The notes under the pieces are model-generated. The model searched no databases, was not told the origin of the DNA, and worked only from the letters and a program-made list of their open reading frames with translations. Below are positions 1-4,782 of a stretch of DNA of 5,187 nucleotides, one piece after another. Origin of the DNA: Pseudarthrobacter sp. (GTDB taxonomy: Bacteria > Actinomycetota > Actinomycetes > Actinomycetales > Micrococcaceae); NCBI GenBank assembly GCA_013362385.1, contig JABFWC010000346.1, forward strand, positions 1 to 5,187, read 5' to 3'. How positions within the stretch are numbered: the stretch's first letter is position 1; each line of letters opens with the position of its first letter. Position numbers and translations under genes: made by a program.

Positions 1-88
1 ATGAAACGGAGGCCAGTTCATCGCCGCGCTCGTCGTAAAGGTCTGCGGTGTTGACGCTGGTGCCTTGGGCGGGGGTGGGTGCGCTCAT
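1..88 (-). CDS. rraA: RraA-family protein (regulator of RNase E activity), N-terminal fragment
   Basis: This is the beginning of a minus-strand gene that leaves the window at its left edge, so only 29 complete codons are visible. The peptide starts MSAPTPAQGTSVNTADLYDE and continues RGDELASVS. The stretch TADLYDE followed by a short acidic segment matches the conserved N-terminus of the RraA family, where T-(S/A)-(E/D)-L-(C/Y)-D opens the first helix. The start is well supported by an AAGGAG ribosome binding site (plus-strand 95-100) six bases before the ATG. RraA proteins are cytoplasmic trimers. In gamma-proteobacteria they bind RNase E and inhibit it, but many homologues are instead class II aldolases acting on 4-hydroxy-4-methyl-2-oxoglutarate. 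Which activity this one has cannot be judged because the catalytic region lies outside the window. It is divergently oriented to the MFS transporter across a 131-base gap. The family call rests on a short segment only. Confidence 0.75.
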   Translation of the reverse strand, partial: MSAPTPAQGTSVNTADLYDERGDELASVS

Positions 89-94
89 GTGGTT

Positions 95-100
95 CTCCTT
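95..100 (-). promoter_or_regulatory. Ribosome binding site of the rraA fragment
   Basis: On the minus strand this reads AAGGAG, six bases before the ATG at 88-86. It is a near-ideal Shine-Dalgarno sequence and fixes the start of the partial minus-strand gene. It contrasts with the three genes at the right end of the window, which have no usable Shine-Dalgarno sequence. Confidence 0.75.
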
Positions 101-143
101 TGTTGCGGCTGGCGTGGTGGACGTTTGGCGGGCTGCCGGACCG

Positions 144-178
144 TTGCACGAAGGGCCTTCCAGCGCCCACGATAGTCT
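144..178. promoter_or_regulatory. Candidate divergent promoter region between rraA and the MFS gene
   Basis: The 131-base gap between the divergent starts must hold promoters for both genes. The only AT-richer patch is ACGATAGTCT at 169-178. Read on the plus strand it offers GATAGT (171-176) or TAGTCT (173-178), with a possible -35 TTGCAC at 144-149 that lies too far upstream (21 bases from GATAGT). Read on the minus strand it gives TATCGT (174-169), a TANNNT-type -10 that would start an rraA transcript with a leader of about 70 bases. No good -35 is present for either direction. Tentative. Confidence 0.25.
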
Positions 179-203
179 GGTTCCACCGCCAACCGGCCGC
201 ACC

Positions 204-210
204 AGGGGGA
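204..210 (+). promoter_or_regulatory. Ribosome binding site of the MFS transporter
   Basis: AGGGGGA lies nine bases before the ATG at 220. It decides the start: the frame stays open upstream to an ATG at 79, but that ATG lies inside the rraA coding sequence on the other strand. The extra 47 residues (including LAWWTFGGLPDR) also look like translated intergenic DNA. Confidence 0.6.
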
Positions 211-219
211 GCCAAGCCA

Positions 220-1509
220 ATGATTCTGCCAGATACGCCCGCGGCCGCCCCGGACGGCACTTCGGATGGCACAAGCACGACGGCGGCGCTCGCCGAACCG
301 ACGGAAAAGGTCACCGCGCGCTGGGTCGCCGGACTGGTCCTGGTCAACGTGGGCATCAACGCCGCGTTCTTCGGCCCCATCAACGTCTTTATCGGCCAGC
401 AGGCCATCAGTATCGACGCCCCTGGCAAGGAGGCAATCCTGTCGCTCGTCACCGCCTGCGGGGCAGCCGTGTCCCTGGTGGCCAACCCGCTCTTCGGTGC
501 CTTGTCCGACCGCACCACCTCGCGTTTCGGCCGCCGCGCCCCCTGGGTGCTGGCCGGGGCTGTCCTGGGTACCGCCGCCTTGGTAGCCATGTCCTTTTCC
601 GCCCTTGTGGCGTTGATGGTGCTGTTCTGGTGCCTGGTCCAGCTCGGCGCGAACGCCGCCTATGCGGCTATCACGGCCGCGGTCCCGGACCGCGTGCCGG
701 TGGTCCAGCGGGGCGGGGTGGGCGGACTGGCGGCCATGGGACAGACCCTCGGCATCCTCGCGGGCGCCGTCTTTGGTGCGGTGGTCTCCGGAAACTTCCT
801 GATGGGCTACTGGTTGTGCGCCGCCGCGCTGCTCCTCTCTGTGGTGCCCTACCTGCTCCACCGCAACGACCCTGCCCTGCCCAGGGAAGACGTCAGGCCG
901 TTCCGCGTCGCTGCCTTCCTCCGCGGATTCTGGATCAGCCCCCGGCGCTATCCCGATTTCGCCTGGGCCTGGCTCACGCGGTTCCTGGTCAACGTGGGCA
1001 ACCAGCTGACCATCGTGTACCTGCTCTTCTTCCTGCGCGACATCATCGGCTATCCGGATCCTGCCGCTGGCGTGCTGGTCCTGACCGGAATCTATGCCGT
1101 GATGGTGATGGCCACCGCGGTGCTGGCCGGGCCCTGGAGCGACCGGGTGGGGAAGCGGAAGCCGTTCGTGATCGGTTCGTCGGCCATCATCGCCACGGCC
1201 GGAGGCATCATGGCGTTTTTCCCTGTCTGGCCAGGAGCACTGGCCGGGGCTGCCGTCCTCGGCATCGGCTTCGGCGCCTACCTTGCAGTGGATTTTGCGC
1301 TTCTGACCCAGGTCCTGCCGTTCGCCGTCAGCCGCGGCAAGGACATGGGCGTGATCAACGTGGCCAACTCGCTGCCGCAGGTGGTTGCGCCGGCACTGGC
1401 CTACCTGGCTGTAGCGCACTGGGGCGGCTACCGGATCCTGTTCCTGATGGCCGCGATCATCGGCCTGCTCGGCGCCGTTTTCGTGGTCAAAATCAGGAGC
1501 GTGGCCTGA
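220..1509 (+). CDS. MFS transporter, SLC45/GPH-like (probable sugar:cation symporter)
   Basis: A 429-residue integral membrane protein of the major facilitator superfamily. After a soluble, Ala/Thr-rich N-terminal tail (residues 1-33), about twelve hydrophobic segments follow, in two groups of six separated by a charged loop (about 214-245). The loop between helices 2 and 3 carries a full MFS motif A, GALSDRTTSRFGRR (93-106). The equivalent loop of the second half reads GPWSDRVGKRKP (304-315). The R-x-G-R/K-R signatures in both halves are typical of the sucrose transporter/SLC45 and glycoside-pentoside-hexuronide branch, whose members import sugars with protons or sodium. A conserved-looking segment GKDMGVINVANSLPQVVAPA (373-392) precedes helix 11, and D358 lies within helix 10. 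The length is normal and no lesion is seen. The substrate is unknown and no glycosidase gene is visible beside it. The TetR gene 140 bases downstream is a candidate regulator. An exporter role is less likely but not excluded. Confidence 0.92.
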   Translation: MILPDTPAAAPDGTSDGTSTTAALAEPTEKVTARWVAGLVLVNVGINAAFFGPINVFIGQQAISIDAPGKEAILSLVTACGAAVSLVANPLFGALSDRTTSRFGRRAPWVLAGAVLGTAALVAMSFSALVALMVLFWCLVQLGANAAYAAITAAVPDRVPVVQRGGVGGLAAMGQTLGILAGAVFGAVVSGNFLMGYWLCAAALLLSVVPYLLHRNDPALPREDVRPFRVAAFLRGFWISPRRYPDFAWAWLTRFLVNVGNQLTIVYLLFFLRDIIGYPDPAAGVLVLTGIYAVMVMATAVLAGPWSDRVGKRKPFVIGSSAIIATAGGIMAFFPVWPGALAGAAVLGIGFGAYLAVDFALLTQVLPFAVSRGKDMGVINVANSLPQVVAPALAYLAVAHWGGYRILFLMAAIIGLLGAVFVVKIRSVA

Positions 1510-1566
1510 CTTCCCAGAGGGTCCAACAGTAAGGCTCCTGACTAAAAAGCGCACAGGCCAGTGACG

Positions 1567-1572
1567 TATAGT
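1567..1572 (+). promoter_or_regulatory. Candidate -10 element of the TetR gene
   Basis: TATAGT is the best -10-like hexamer in the 140-base gap between the MFS stop and the TetR start. It would start a transcript near 1579, giving a leader of roughly 70 bases. No TTGACA-like -35 lies 16-19 bases upstream, where the sequence is an A-rich run, so the call is weak. Its position argues against the in-frame TTG at 1572 as the start codon, because that codon overlaps the hexamer. Confidence 0.3.
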
Positions 1573-1649
1573 TGAGGCGGACTGCAGGGCGGTATGGATG
1601 GGGGCGCTCCAGGCAGCAGGCCCCTACCAGACAACCCCGGAAAATGCTG

Positions 1650-2258
1650 ATGCCCGAGACTTTTTCAGATCATCCGCCCATGGCCGCCAGGCCTTCCGCC
1701 CCCCGCCAGCGCCTCCGGTATGCGCGGATCCTCGAAACCGCGGCAGGCTTCGCCCGCAAGGGGCTGGATTCGGTGGAGTTGTCCGCGGTCGCGGAAAAGG
1801 CCGACGTCCCGCTGGGGACGCTCTACCGCTATGTCCCCACCCCCACGCACCTGATGCTCGCCCTGTACCGGCACCAGCTCGACGAACTGCAGGCCGGGGC
1901 GCCGCGTTCGTCCTCCCGCTTCCGGGGCCGTGCCCTGTCCGGACTCGCGATGGAAATCTTCCACATGCGCGTCATGCAGCCGGCGGTGGAGCAGTGCCTG
2001 AGCCGGGGGGTTTATCTCCCGGACAGGGATACCACTGATCTCCTGCGGGAGATCGATGCGCTCAGTGAGAAGGTGGTCCTGGGCGCCAGCGGTGACGCGG
2101 TGGGGGCCCGGGTGTTGCTTCTGACAGTCACTGGTCTGGTCCAGTCCGTCCGGAACCGCCGGCTTTCCCTCTTCGAGGCCGAGGAAGACCTGAAAAAGGC
2201 CTGCGCAAGGCTGTCGCCGGACGCCGAGGCAGGGTTCACACTCACGAGAAGCGCGTAA
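1650..2258 (+). CDS. TetR/AcrR-family transcriptional regulator
   Basis: A 202-residue one-component DNA-binding regulator. The N-terminal three-helix domain covers about residues 19-66. It begins RQRLRYARILETAAGFARKG, and its helix-turn-helix reads SAVAEKADVPLGTLYRYV (about 45-62), the hallmark of TetR proteins. The A-D-V-x-L-G-T-L-Y-R-Y core resembles the KstR-type subgroup, although the usual FPSK after it is VPTP here. The C-terminal part (about 75-190) is helical and would bind a ligand and dimerise; the ligand is unknown. The frame is open from a TTG at 1572. I chose the ATG at 1650 because GGAAA (1639-1643) lies six bases before it. ATG 1644 (204 residues, no spacing to that site) and ATG 1680 (192 residues) remain possible and do not affect the domain. 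It follows the MFS transporter on the same strand and may repress it and itself, but no matching operator pair was found. Confidence 0.9.
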   Translation: MPETFSDHPPMAARPSAPRQRLRYARILETAAGFARKGLDSVELSAVAEKADVPLGTLYRYVPTPTHLMLALYRHQLDELQAGAPRSSSRFRGRALSGLAMEIFHMRVMQPAVEQCLSRGVYLPDRDTTDLLREIDALSEKVVLGASGDAVGARVLLLTVTGLVQSVRNRRLSLFEAEEDLKKACARLSPDAEAGFTLTRSA

Positions 2259-2280
2259 CCGGTCTAGACCGGAAGGGTTT
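2259..2280 (+). terminator. Perfect 14-bp palindrome plus short T-run after the TetR gene
   Basis: CCGGTCTAGACCGG (2259-2272) is perfectly palindromic and begins immediately after the TAA of the TetR gene. As RNA it folds into a 5-bp stem with loop CUAG. It is followed by AAGGG and four T residues (2277-2280), so it could be a short intrinsic terminator. As DNA it could equally be an operator for a dimeric regulator such as the adjacent TetR protein. The short stem and the gap before the T-run make the terminator reading uncertain. Confidence 0.4.
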
Positions 2281-2297
2281 TAAATCGGCCATATTGG

Positions 2298-2313
2298 GGT
2301 GAGCTGCGTCACT
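2298..2313. promoter_or_regulatory. Candidate CRP/GlxR-type operator upstream of the malic enzyme
   Basis: The sequence GGTGAGCTGCGTCACT contains GTGA and TCAC half-sites separated by six bases. This matches all eight core positions of the TGTGA-N6-TCACA consensus of CRP-family regulators (CRP in enterics, GlxR in corynebacteria). Only the outermost T and A differ. It lies about 240 bases before the malic enzyme start, in the long leader region. If the weak promoter at 2334-2361 is used, the site would be centred near -62, a classic activator position. A chance match cannot be excluded. Confidence 0.35.
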
Positions 2314-2333
2314 AAACCTCCTGGATAAACGTT

Positions 2334-2361
2334 TTGGCACGTTAGCCGTGTGCTTTAGCGC
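2334..2361 (+). promoter_or_regulatory. Weak promoter candidate for the malic enzyme
   Basis: TTGGCA (2334-2339) matches five of six positions of a consensus -35. Sixteen bases later is TAGCGC (2356-2361), a poor -10 sharing only its TA start. Initiation near 2368 would leave an untranslated leader of about 175 bases. No better pair was found between the TetR stop and the malic enzyme start. Confidence 0.25.
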
Positions 2362-2477
2362 GTCACGTGCGGCCCAGCCGCCCGCCTACCATGGAGCCAC
2401 CGGAGCAACAGGGAGTGAACATCCCCTCGTTCCCACGGACCCGCCACCCATGGGTTTCCTGTCGCACCATTTCCCAT

Positions 2478-2501
2478 GCTGGGACCCGCCCGGGTCCCGG
2501 T
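2478..2501 (+). repeat. Inverted repeat in the malic enzyme leader
   Basis: GGGACCCG (2481-2488) and CGGGTCCC (2491-2498) are exact reverse complements separated by CC. In RNA this gives a 7-bp GC-rich stem with a four-base loop, extendable at the base through G-U wobbles and one C-G pair to 2478/2501. It ends about 30 bases before the ribosome binding site, and no T-run follows, so it is unlikely to be a terminator. It may stabilise the leader RNA or be a protein binding site. No function is shown. Confidence 0.45.
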
Positions 2502-2531
2502 TCCATGAAGCCGTATGCCGCGGCGAGCACC

Positions 2532-2537
2532 AGGAGA
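2532..2537 (+). promoter_or_regulatory. Ribosome binding site fixing the GTG start of the malic enzyme
   Basis: AGGAGA lies seven bases before the GTG at 2545. An in-frame ATG at 2515 would place this site inside the coding sequence and has no Shine-Dalgarno of its own, so the GTG is preferred. Confidence 0.7.
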
Positions 2538-2544
2538 CAACGAC

Positions 2545-3744
2545 GTGTCCATTGACGCAATCAGCAGCACCGACAATTCCGCCGCCACCGCGCTGAGCGA
2601 AGACGAAATCTTCGGCGCCCACCAGGGCGGCAAGCTTTCGGTCGGTACCACCGTTCCGCTGTCCAACAAGCGCGACTTGTCCATCGCGTACACGCCAGGT
2701 GTCGCAGAAGTCAGCCGTGCCATCCACAACAAGCCTGAGTTGGCCCGCACCCTGACCTGGGCCGAGCGCCTCGTGGTCGTGGTCAGCGACGGCACGGCCG
2801 TCCTGGGCCTGGGCAACATCGGCCCCAGCGCCTCCCTCCCCGTCATGGAGGGCAAGTCCGCGCTCTTCAAGACCTTCGGCGACCTCGACTCCATCCCGCT
2901 GGTCCTGAACACCACGGACGTGGACGAAATCGTGGAAACCCTGGTCCGCCTGCGCCCCAGCTTCGGCGCCGTCAACCTCGAAGACATCTCCGCCCCCCGC
3001 TGCTTCGAACTCGAGGAAAAGCTCATCGAAGCGCTGGATTGCCCCGTCATGCACGACGACCAGCACGGAACCGCCGTCGTGGCCCTTGCCGCGCTGACCA
3101 ACGCCGCCAAGGTGACCGGCCGCGGACTCGAAGACCTCAAGGTAGTGGTTTCCGGTGCAGGTGCCGCCGGCATCGCCGTCGCCGAAATCCTGCTGGCCGC
3201 CGGCATCAGCGACGTCGTCCTGCTCGACTCCCGGGGTGTCATCAACAGCAGCCGCGCCGACCTCGCTGCAGACGCCACCAGCAAGAAGGCCGACATCGCC
3301 GGCCGCAGCAACCCGCGCGGCGTCACCGGCGGCCCCGCCGAGGCGCTGGCCGGTTCCGACGTTTTCATCGGGGTCTCCTCCTCCAAGCTGGACGAGGCGC
3401 ACCTGGCCCTGATGAACCAGGACGCGATCGTGTTCGCCCTGTCCAACCCGGACCCCGAAGTCCTGCCCGAGGTGGCCGTGAAGTACGCCGCCGTCGTTGC
3501 CACCGGCCGCAGCGACTTCCCCAACCAGATCAACAACGTCCTGGCGTTCCCCGGCATCTTCCGCGGCGCCCTGGATGCCGGTGCCCGCCGCATCACGCCG
3601 GCCATGAAGCTGGCAGCGGCCCGGGCCATTGCGGAACTGGCAGCGGAGGACCTCGCCGCCGACTACATCGTTCCCAGCCCCCTGGACCCGCGCGTGGCCC
3701 CGGCCGTCACCGCCGCCGTTGCCGCAGCGGTGGAAGCGGAGTAA
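2545..3744 (+). CDS. Malic enzyme, short MaeB-type (malate to pyruvate + CO2)
   Basis: A 399-residue cytoplasmic enzyme that oxidatively decarboxylates L-malate to pyruvate with reduction of NAD or NADP, linking the TCA cycle with pyruvate and supplying reducing power during growth on organic acids. The malic N-domain holds AYTPGVAEV with the probable catalytic Tyr49, then VMEGKSALFKTFGDLDSIPL with the catalytic Lys104. The divalent metal ligands are expected at NLED (E146, D147) and HDDQHGT (D171/D172). The NAD-binding domain starts with VVSGAGAAGIAVAEIL (201-216, a GxGxxG loop). D228 at the end of the second strand hints at NAD, but cofactor preference is not certain. Further family motifs are ALSNPDPE (298-305) and TGRSDFPNQINNVLAFPGIF (320-339). 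The length fits the single-domain bacterial form, and the phosphotransacetylase-like tail of long MaeB proteins is absent. Symbols used for relatives include maeB, malE and mez. It appears to be monocistronic, between a long leader and a strong hairpin. Confidence 0.97.
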   Translation: MSIDAISSTDNSAATALSEDEIFGAHQGGKLSVGTTVPLSNKRDLSIAYTPGVAEVSRAIHNKPELARTLTWAERLVVVVSDGTAVLGLGNIGPSASLPVMEGKSALFKTFGDLDSIPLVLNTTDVDEIVETLVRLRPSFGAVNLEDISAPRCFELEEKLIEALDCPVMHDDQHGTAVVALAALTNAAKVTGRGLEDLKVVVSGAGAAGIAVAEILLAAGISDVVLLDSRGVINSSRADLAADATSKKADIAGRSNPRGVTGGPAEALAGSDVFIGVSSSKLDEAHLALMNQDAIVFALSNPDPEVLPEVAVKYAAVVATGRSDFPNQINNVLAFPGIFRGALDAGARRITPAMKLAAARAIAELAAEDLAADYIVPSPLDPRVAPAVTAAVAAAVEAE

Positions 3745-3765
3745 CTACCGCCTACCTGGAAACCA

Positions 3766-3806
3766 CGACGGCGGCGCCTCCTTGCGGAAAGGAGGCGCCG
3801 CCGTCG
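3766..3806 (+). terminator. Strong hairpin after the malic enzyme, probable terminator
   Basis: Arms of 16 bases (3766-3781 and 3791-3806) are perfectly complementary. Two further T-A pairs inside extend the stem to 18 bp with loop GCGGA (3784-3788). It starts 21 bases after the TAA of the malic enzyme. The following sequence, GGCGTTAAGT, is not a real T-run, so it is a U-poor hairpin of a kind common in high-GC actinobacteria. It may terminate transcription or protect the 3' end of the mRNA. The stem ends 18 bases before the -10 of the next gene. Confidence 0.75.
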
Positions 3807-3824
3807 GGCGTTAAGTCCGGCCCC

Positions 3825-3839
3825 TAGACTGGGGCCATG
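3825..3839 (+). promoter_or_regulatory. Leaderless-type promoter -10 of the DUF456 gene
   Basis: TAGACT (3825-3830) is followed by exactly six bases and then the ATG at 3837, so transcription is expected to start at or next to the A of the start codon. No Shine-Dalgarno sequence precedes the gene. The -35 position falls at the foot of the preceding hairpin and has no recognisable TTGAC. The layout matches actinobacterial leaderless promoters (TANNNT just upstream of the start). Confidence 0.6.
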
Positions 3840-4340
3840 AGTTCCGAGACCGTGGTGACCATCCTGTGCGGCCTGGCAATCCTCGTGGGCGTGGCCGGGA
3901 CCATCATTCCCGTCCTGCCGGGAAGCGTACTGATCGGTGTGAGCCTGCTGGCATGGGCGATCTGGGGCGGGGCCGGGACGGCGGGATGGGTGGTCTTCGC
4001 GGTGGCCATGGTCTTTGTGGCCGCGGGTATGGCGGCCGGCGCGGTCCTCACCGGCAGGAAACTCAGGCAGCACGCGATTCCCAGCCGCAGCATCGTAGCG
4101 GCCCTGGTGGCCGGCGCGGTGGGGATGTTCGTCGTCCCGGTGGTGGGGCTCTTTGCCGGGTTTGCCGCGGGCCTGCTGGCCAGCGAGTTCCTGCGCACCA
4201 GGAATCTTTCGACGGCGGCGCGGTCGAGTTGGGCGGCGCTGAAGGCAACCGGCCTGGGGATGCTTGCCGAATTCGGGCTGGCCTGCCTCGCGGCCAGCAC
4301 CTGGGTCATCGGCGTATGGATTGCTGCCGCCAACGGCTGA
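3837..4340 (+). CDS. DUF456-family membrane protein
   Basis: A 167-residue, very hydrophobic protein rich in Gly, Ala and Val, with about five likely membrane segments (roughly 6-24, 29-45, 49-71, 86-115 as a long or double segment, and 140-163). The pattern GTIIPVLPGS (21-30) after the first helix and the glycine-zipper stretch VGMFVVPVVGLFAGFAAGLL (95-114), ending in an acidic ASEFLR, are characteristic of DUF456 proteins, whose usual length is about 160 residues. Their function is unknown. The glycine-zipper pattern suggests tight helix packing or oligomerisation, but that is inference. The start is fixed by the leaderless promoter motif and the hairpin just upstream. The gene ends 40 bases before the next one, so read-through into it is possible. 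No lesion is seen. Confidence 0.9.
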   Translation: MSSETVVTILCGLAILVGVAGTIIPVLPGSVLIGVSLLAWAIWGGAGTAGWVVFAVAMVFVAAGMAAGAVLTGRKLRQHAIPSRSIVAALVAGAVGMFVVPVVGLFAGFAAGLLASEFLRTRNLSTAARSSWAALKATGLGMLAEFGLACLAASTWVIGVWIAAANG

Positions 4341-4345
4341 CCCTG

Positions 4346-4383
4346 TTGCGCCGCTGGCCCACTGCGGGTAGAACCGCACTATG
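4346..4383 (+). promoter_or_regulatory. Leaderless-type promoter of the NTF2-like gene
   Basis: TTGCGC (4346-4351), a spacer of exactly 17 bases, TAGAAC (4369-4374), then six bases and the ATG at 4381. This is the most complete promoter in the window, since it has both hexamers at ideal spacing, although the -10 ends in C rather than T. No Shine-Dalgarno sequence is present, so a leaderless mRNA is the natural reading. Confidence 0.6.
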
Positions 4384-4770
4384 AGCCAGCCTGCAGCACG
4401 TGACCTTGTCCACGCCTGGATGGAAAAGTACCAGGCGGCGTGGACCAGCAACGACGCAGACGACATCCGGGACCTCTTCACCGCCGACGCACTGTATGAG
4501 ACGCGTCCCCATGACCCCGAACCGTGGGCCGGCCAGGACGGCATCGTTGCTGGTTGGCTCGCCGCCCGCGATGAGCCCGCAGACTGGACGTTCACCTGGG
4601 AGCTGCTCGGGTCCGACGGCGACGCAGCCTTTGTCCAGGGCACCACCACCTATTCCGGCGGCCGGCCCACCTACGACAACCTGTGGGTCATCAGGTTTGC
4701 TGACTCCGGCCGTGCGCGGTCCTTTACCGAGTGGTTCATGGCGCGGAAGGGGTCAACGGGTCCCGGCTAG
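4381..4770 (+). CDS. SnoaL/NTF2-like domain protein
   Basis: A small soluble protein of 129 residues with the cone-shaped alpha+beta fold of the NTF2-like superfamily, probably of the SnoaL-like branch. The N-terminal helix WMEKYQAAWTSNDADDIRDL (13-32), followed by FTADALYETRPHDPEPWAGQ (33-52) and GIVAGWLA (54-61), is the usual opening of these domains. The strands WTFTWELLGSDGDAAFVQGT (69-88) and YDNLWVIRFADSGRARSFTE (98-117), ending EWFM, complete the sheet. Relatives include polyketide cyclases, isomerases, dehydratases and many proteins of unknown role. No family-specific catalytic residues can be assigned, so the reaction, if any, is unknown. It lies 40 bases after the DUF456 gene and nine bases before the next gene, all in one direction. 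Its stop codon TAG is part of the -10 hexamer of that next gene. Confidence 0.9.
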   Translation: MSQPAARDLVHAWMEKYQAAWTSNDADDIRDLFTADALYETRPHDPEPWAGQDGIVAGWLAARDEPADWTFTWELLGSDGDAAFVQGTTTYSGGRPTYDNLWVIRFADSGRARSFTEWFMARKGSTGPG

Positions 4771-4782
4771 CATGGAAGGATG
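4768..4782 (+). promoter_or_regulatory. Leaderless-type promoter -10 of the last gene
   Basis: TAGCAT (4768-4773), then GGAAGG, then ATG at 4780. The hexamer matches TANNNT, and its first three bases are the stop codon of the preceding gene. GGAAGG directly abuts the ATG and is too close to serve as a Shine-Dalgarno sequence. No clear -35 is visible in the upstream coding sequence. Confidence 0.5.

Noticed and set aside
48..1532. Plus-strand open frame of about 494 codons in another frame of the MFS gene.
   Set aside because: Its product is an Arg/Gly/Pro/His-rich shadow with no hydrophobic segments or domains, and it overlaps the rraA start and the well-supported MFS frame.
85..1554. Long minus-strand open frame of about 489 codons opposite the MFS gene.
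   Set aside because: It mirrors the MFS gene. The translation is rich in His, Gly, Arg, Asp and Gln without any domain pattern, while the plus-strand frame gives a clean 12-helix MFS protein with motif A. Long antisense frames are expected in high-GC DNA.
1572..1649. N-terminal extension of the TetR protein from the TTG at 1572.
   Set aside because: The TTG overlaps the likely -10 hexamer TATAGT and has no ribosome binding site. The added residues are Arg/Gln-rich and lie outside the normal TetR N-terminus.
2364..2369. CACGTG palindrome in the malic enzyme leader.
   Set aside because: A six-base palindrome is expected by chance in GC-rich DNA, and no second copy or conserved flank was seen nearby.
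2391..2555. Possible leader peptide of 54 codons (ATG at 2391) overlapping the malic enzyme start and spanning the inverted repeat.
   Set aside because: No Shine-Dalgarno sequence or leaderless -10 precedes the ATG, the composition is not coding-like, and there is no run of regulatory codons. An attenuator reading is not supported by anything else seen.
2355..3629. Minus-strand open frame of about 424 codons opposite the malic enzyme.
   Set aside because: The translation is Ser/Arg/Thr/Ala-rich low-complexity sequence with no recognisable motif. The plus strand encodes an intact malic enzyme with all key residues, so this is a shadow.
3663..4649. Minus-strand open frame of about 328 codons spanning the hairpin, the DUF456 gene and part of the NTF2-like gene.
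   Set aside because: It crosses an 18-bp hairpin and two well-supported plus-strand genes with their own start signals, and its translation shows no domain. It is a shadow of high-GC coding DNA.
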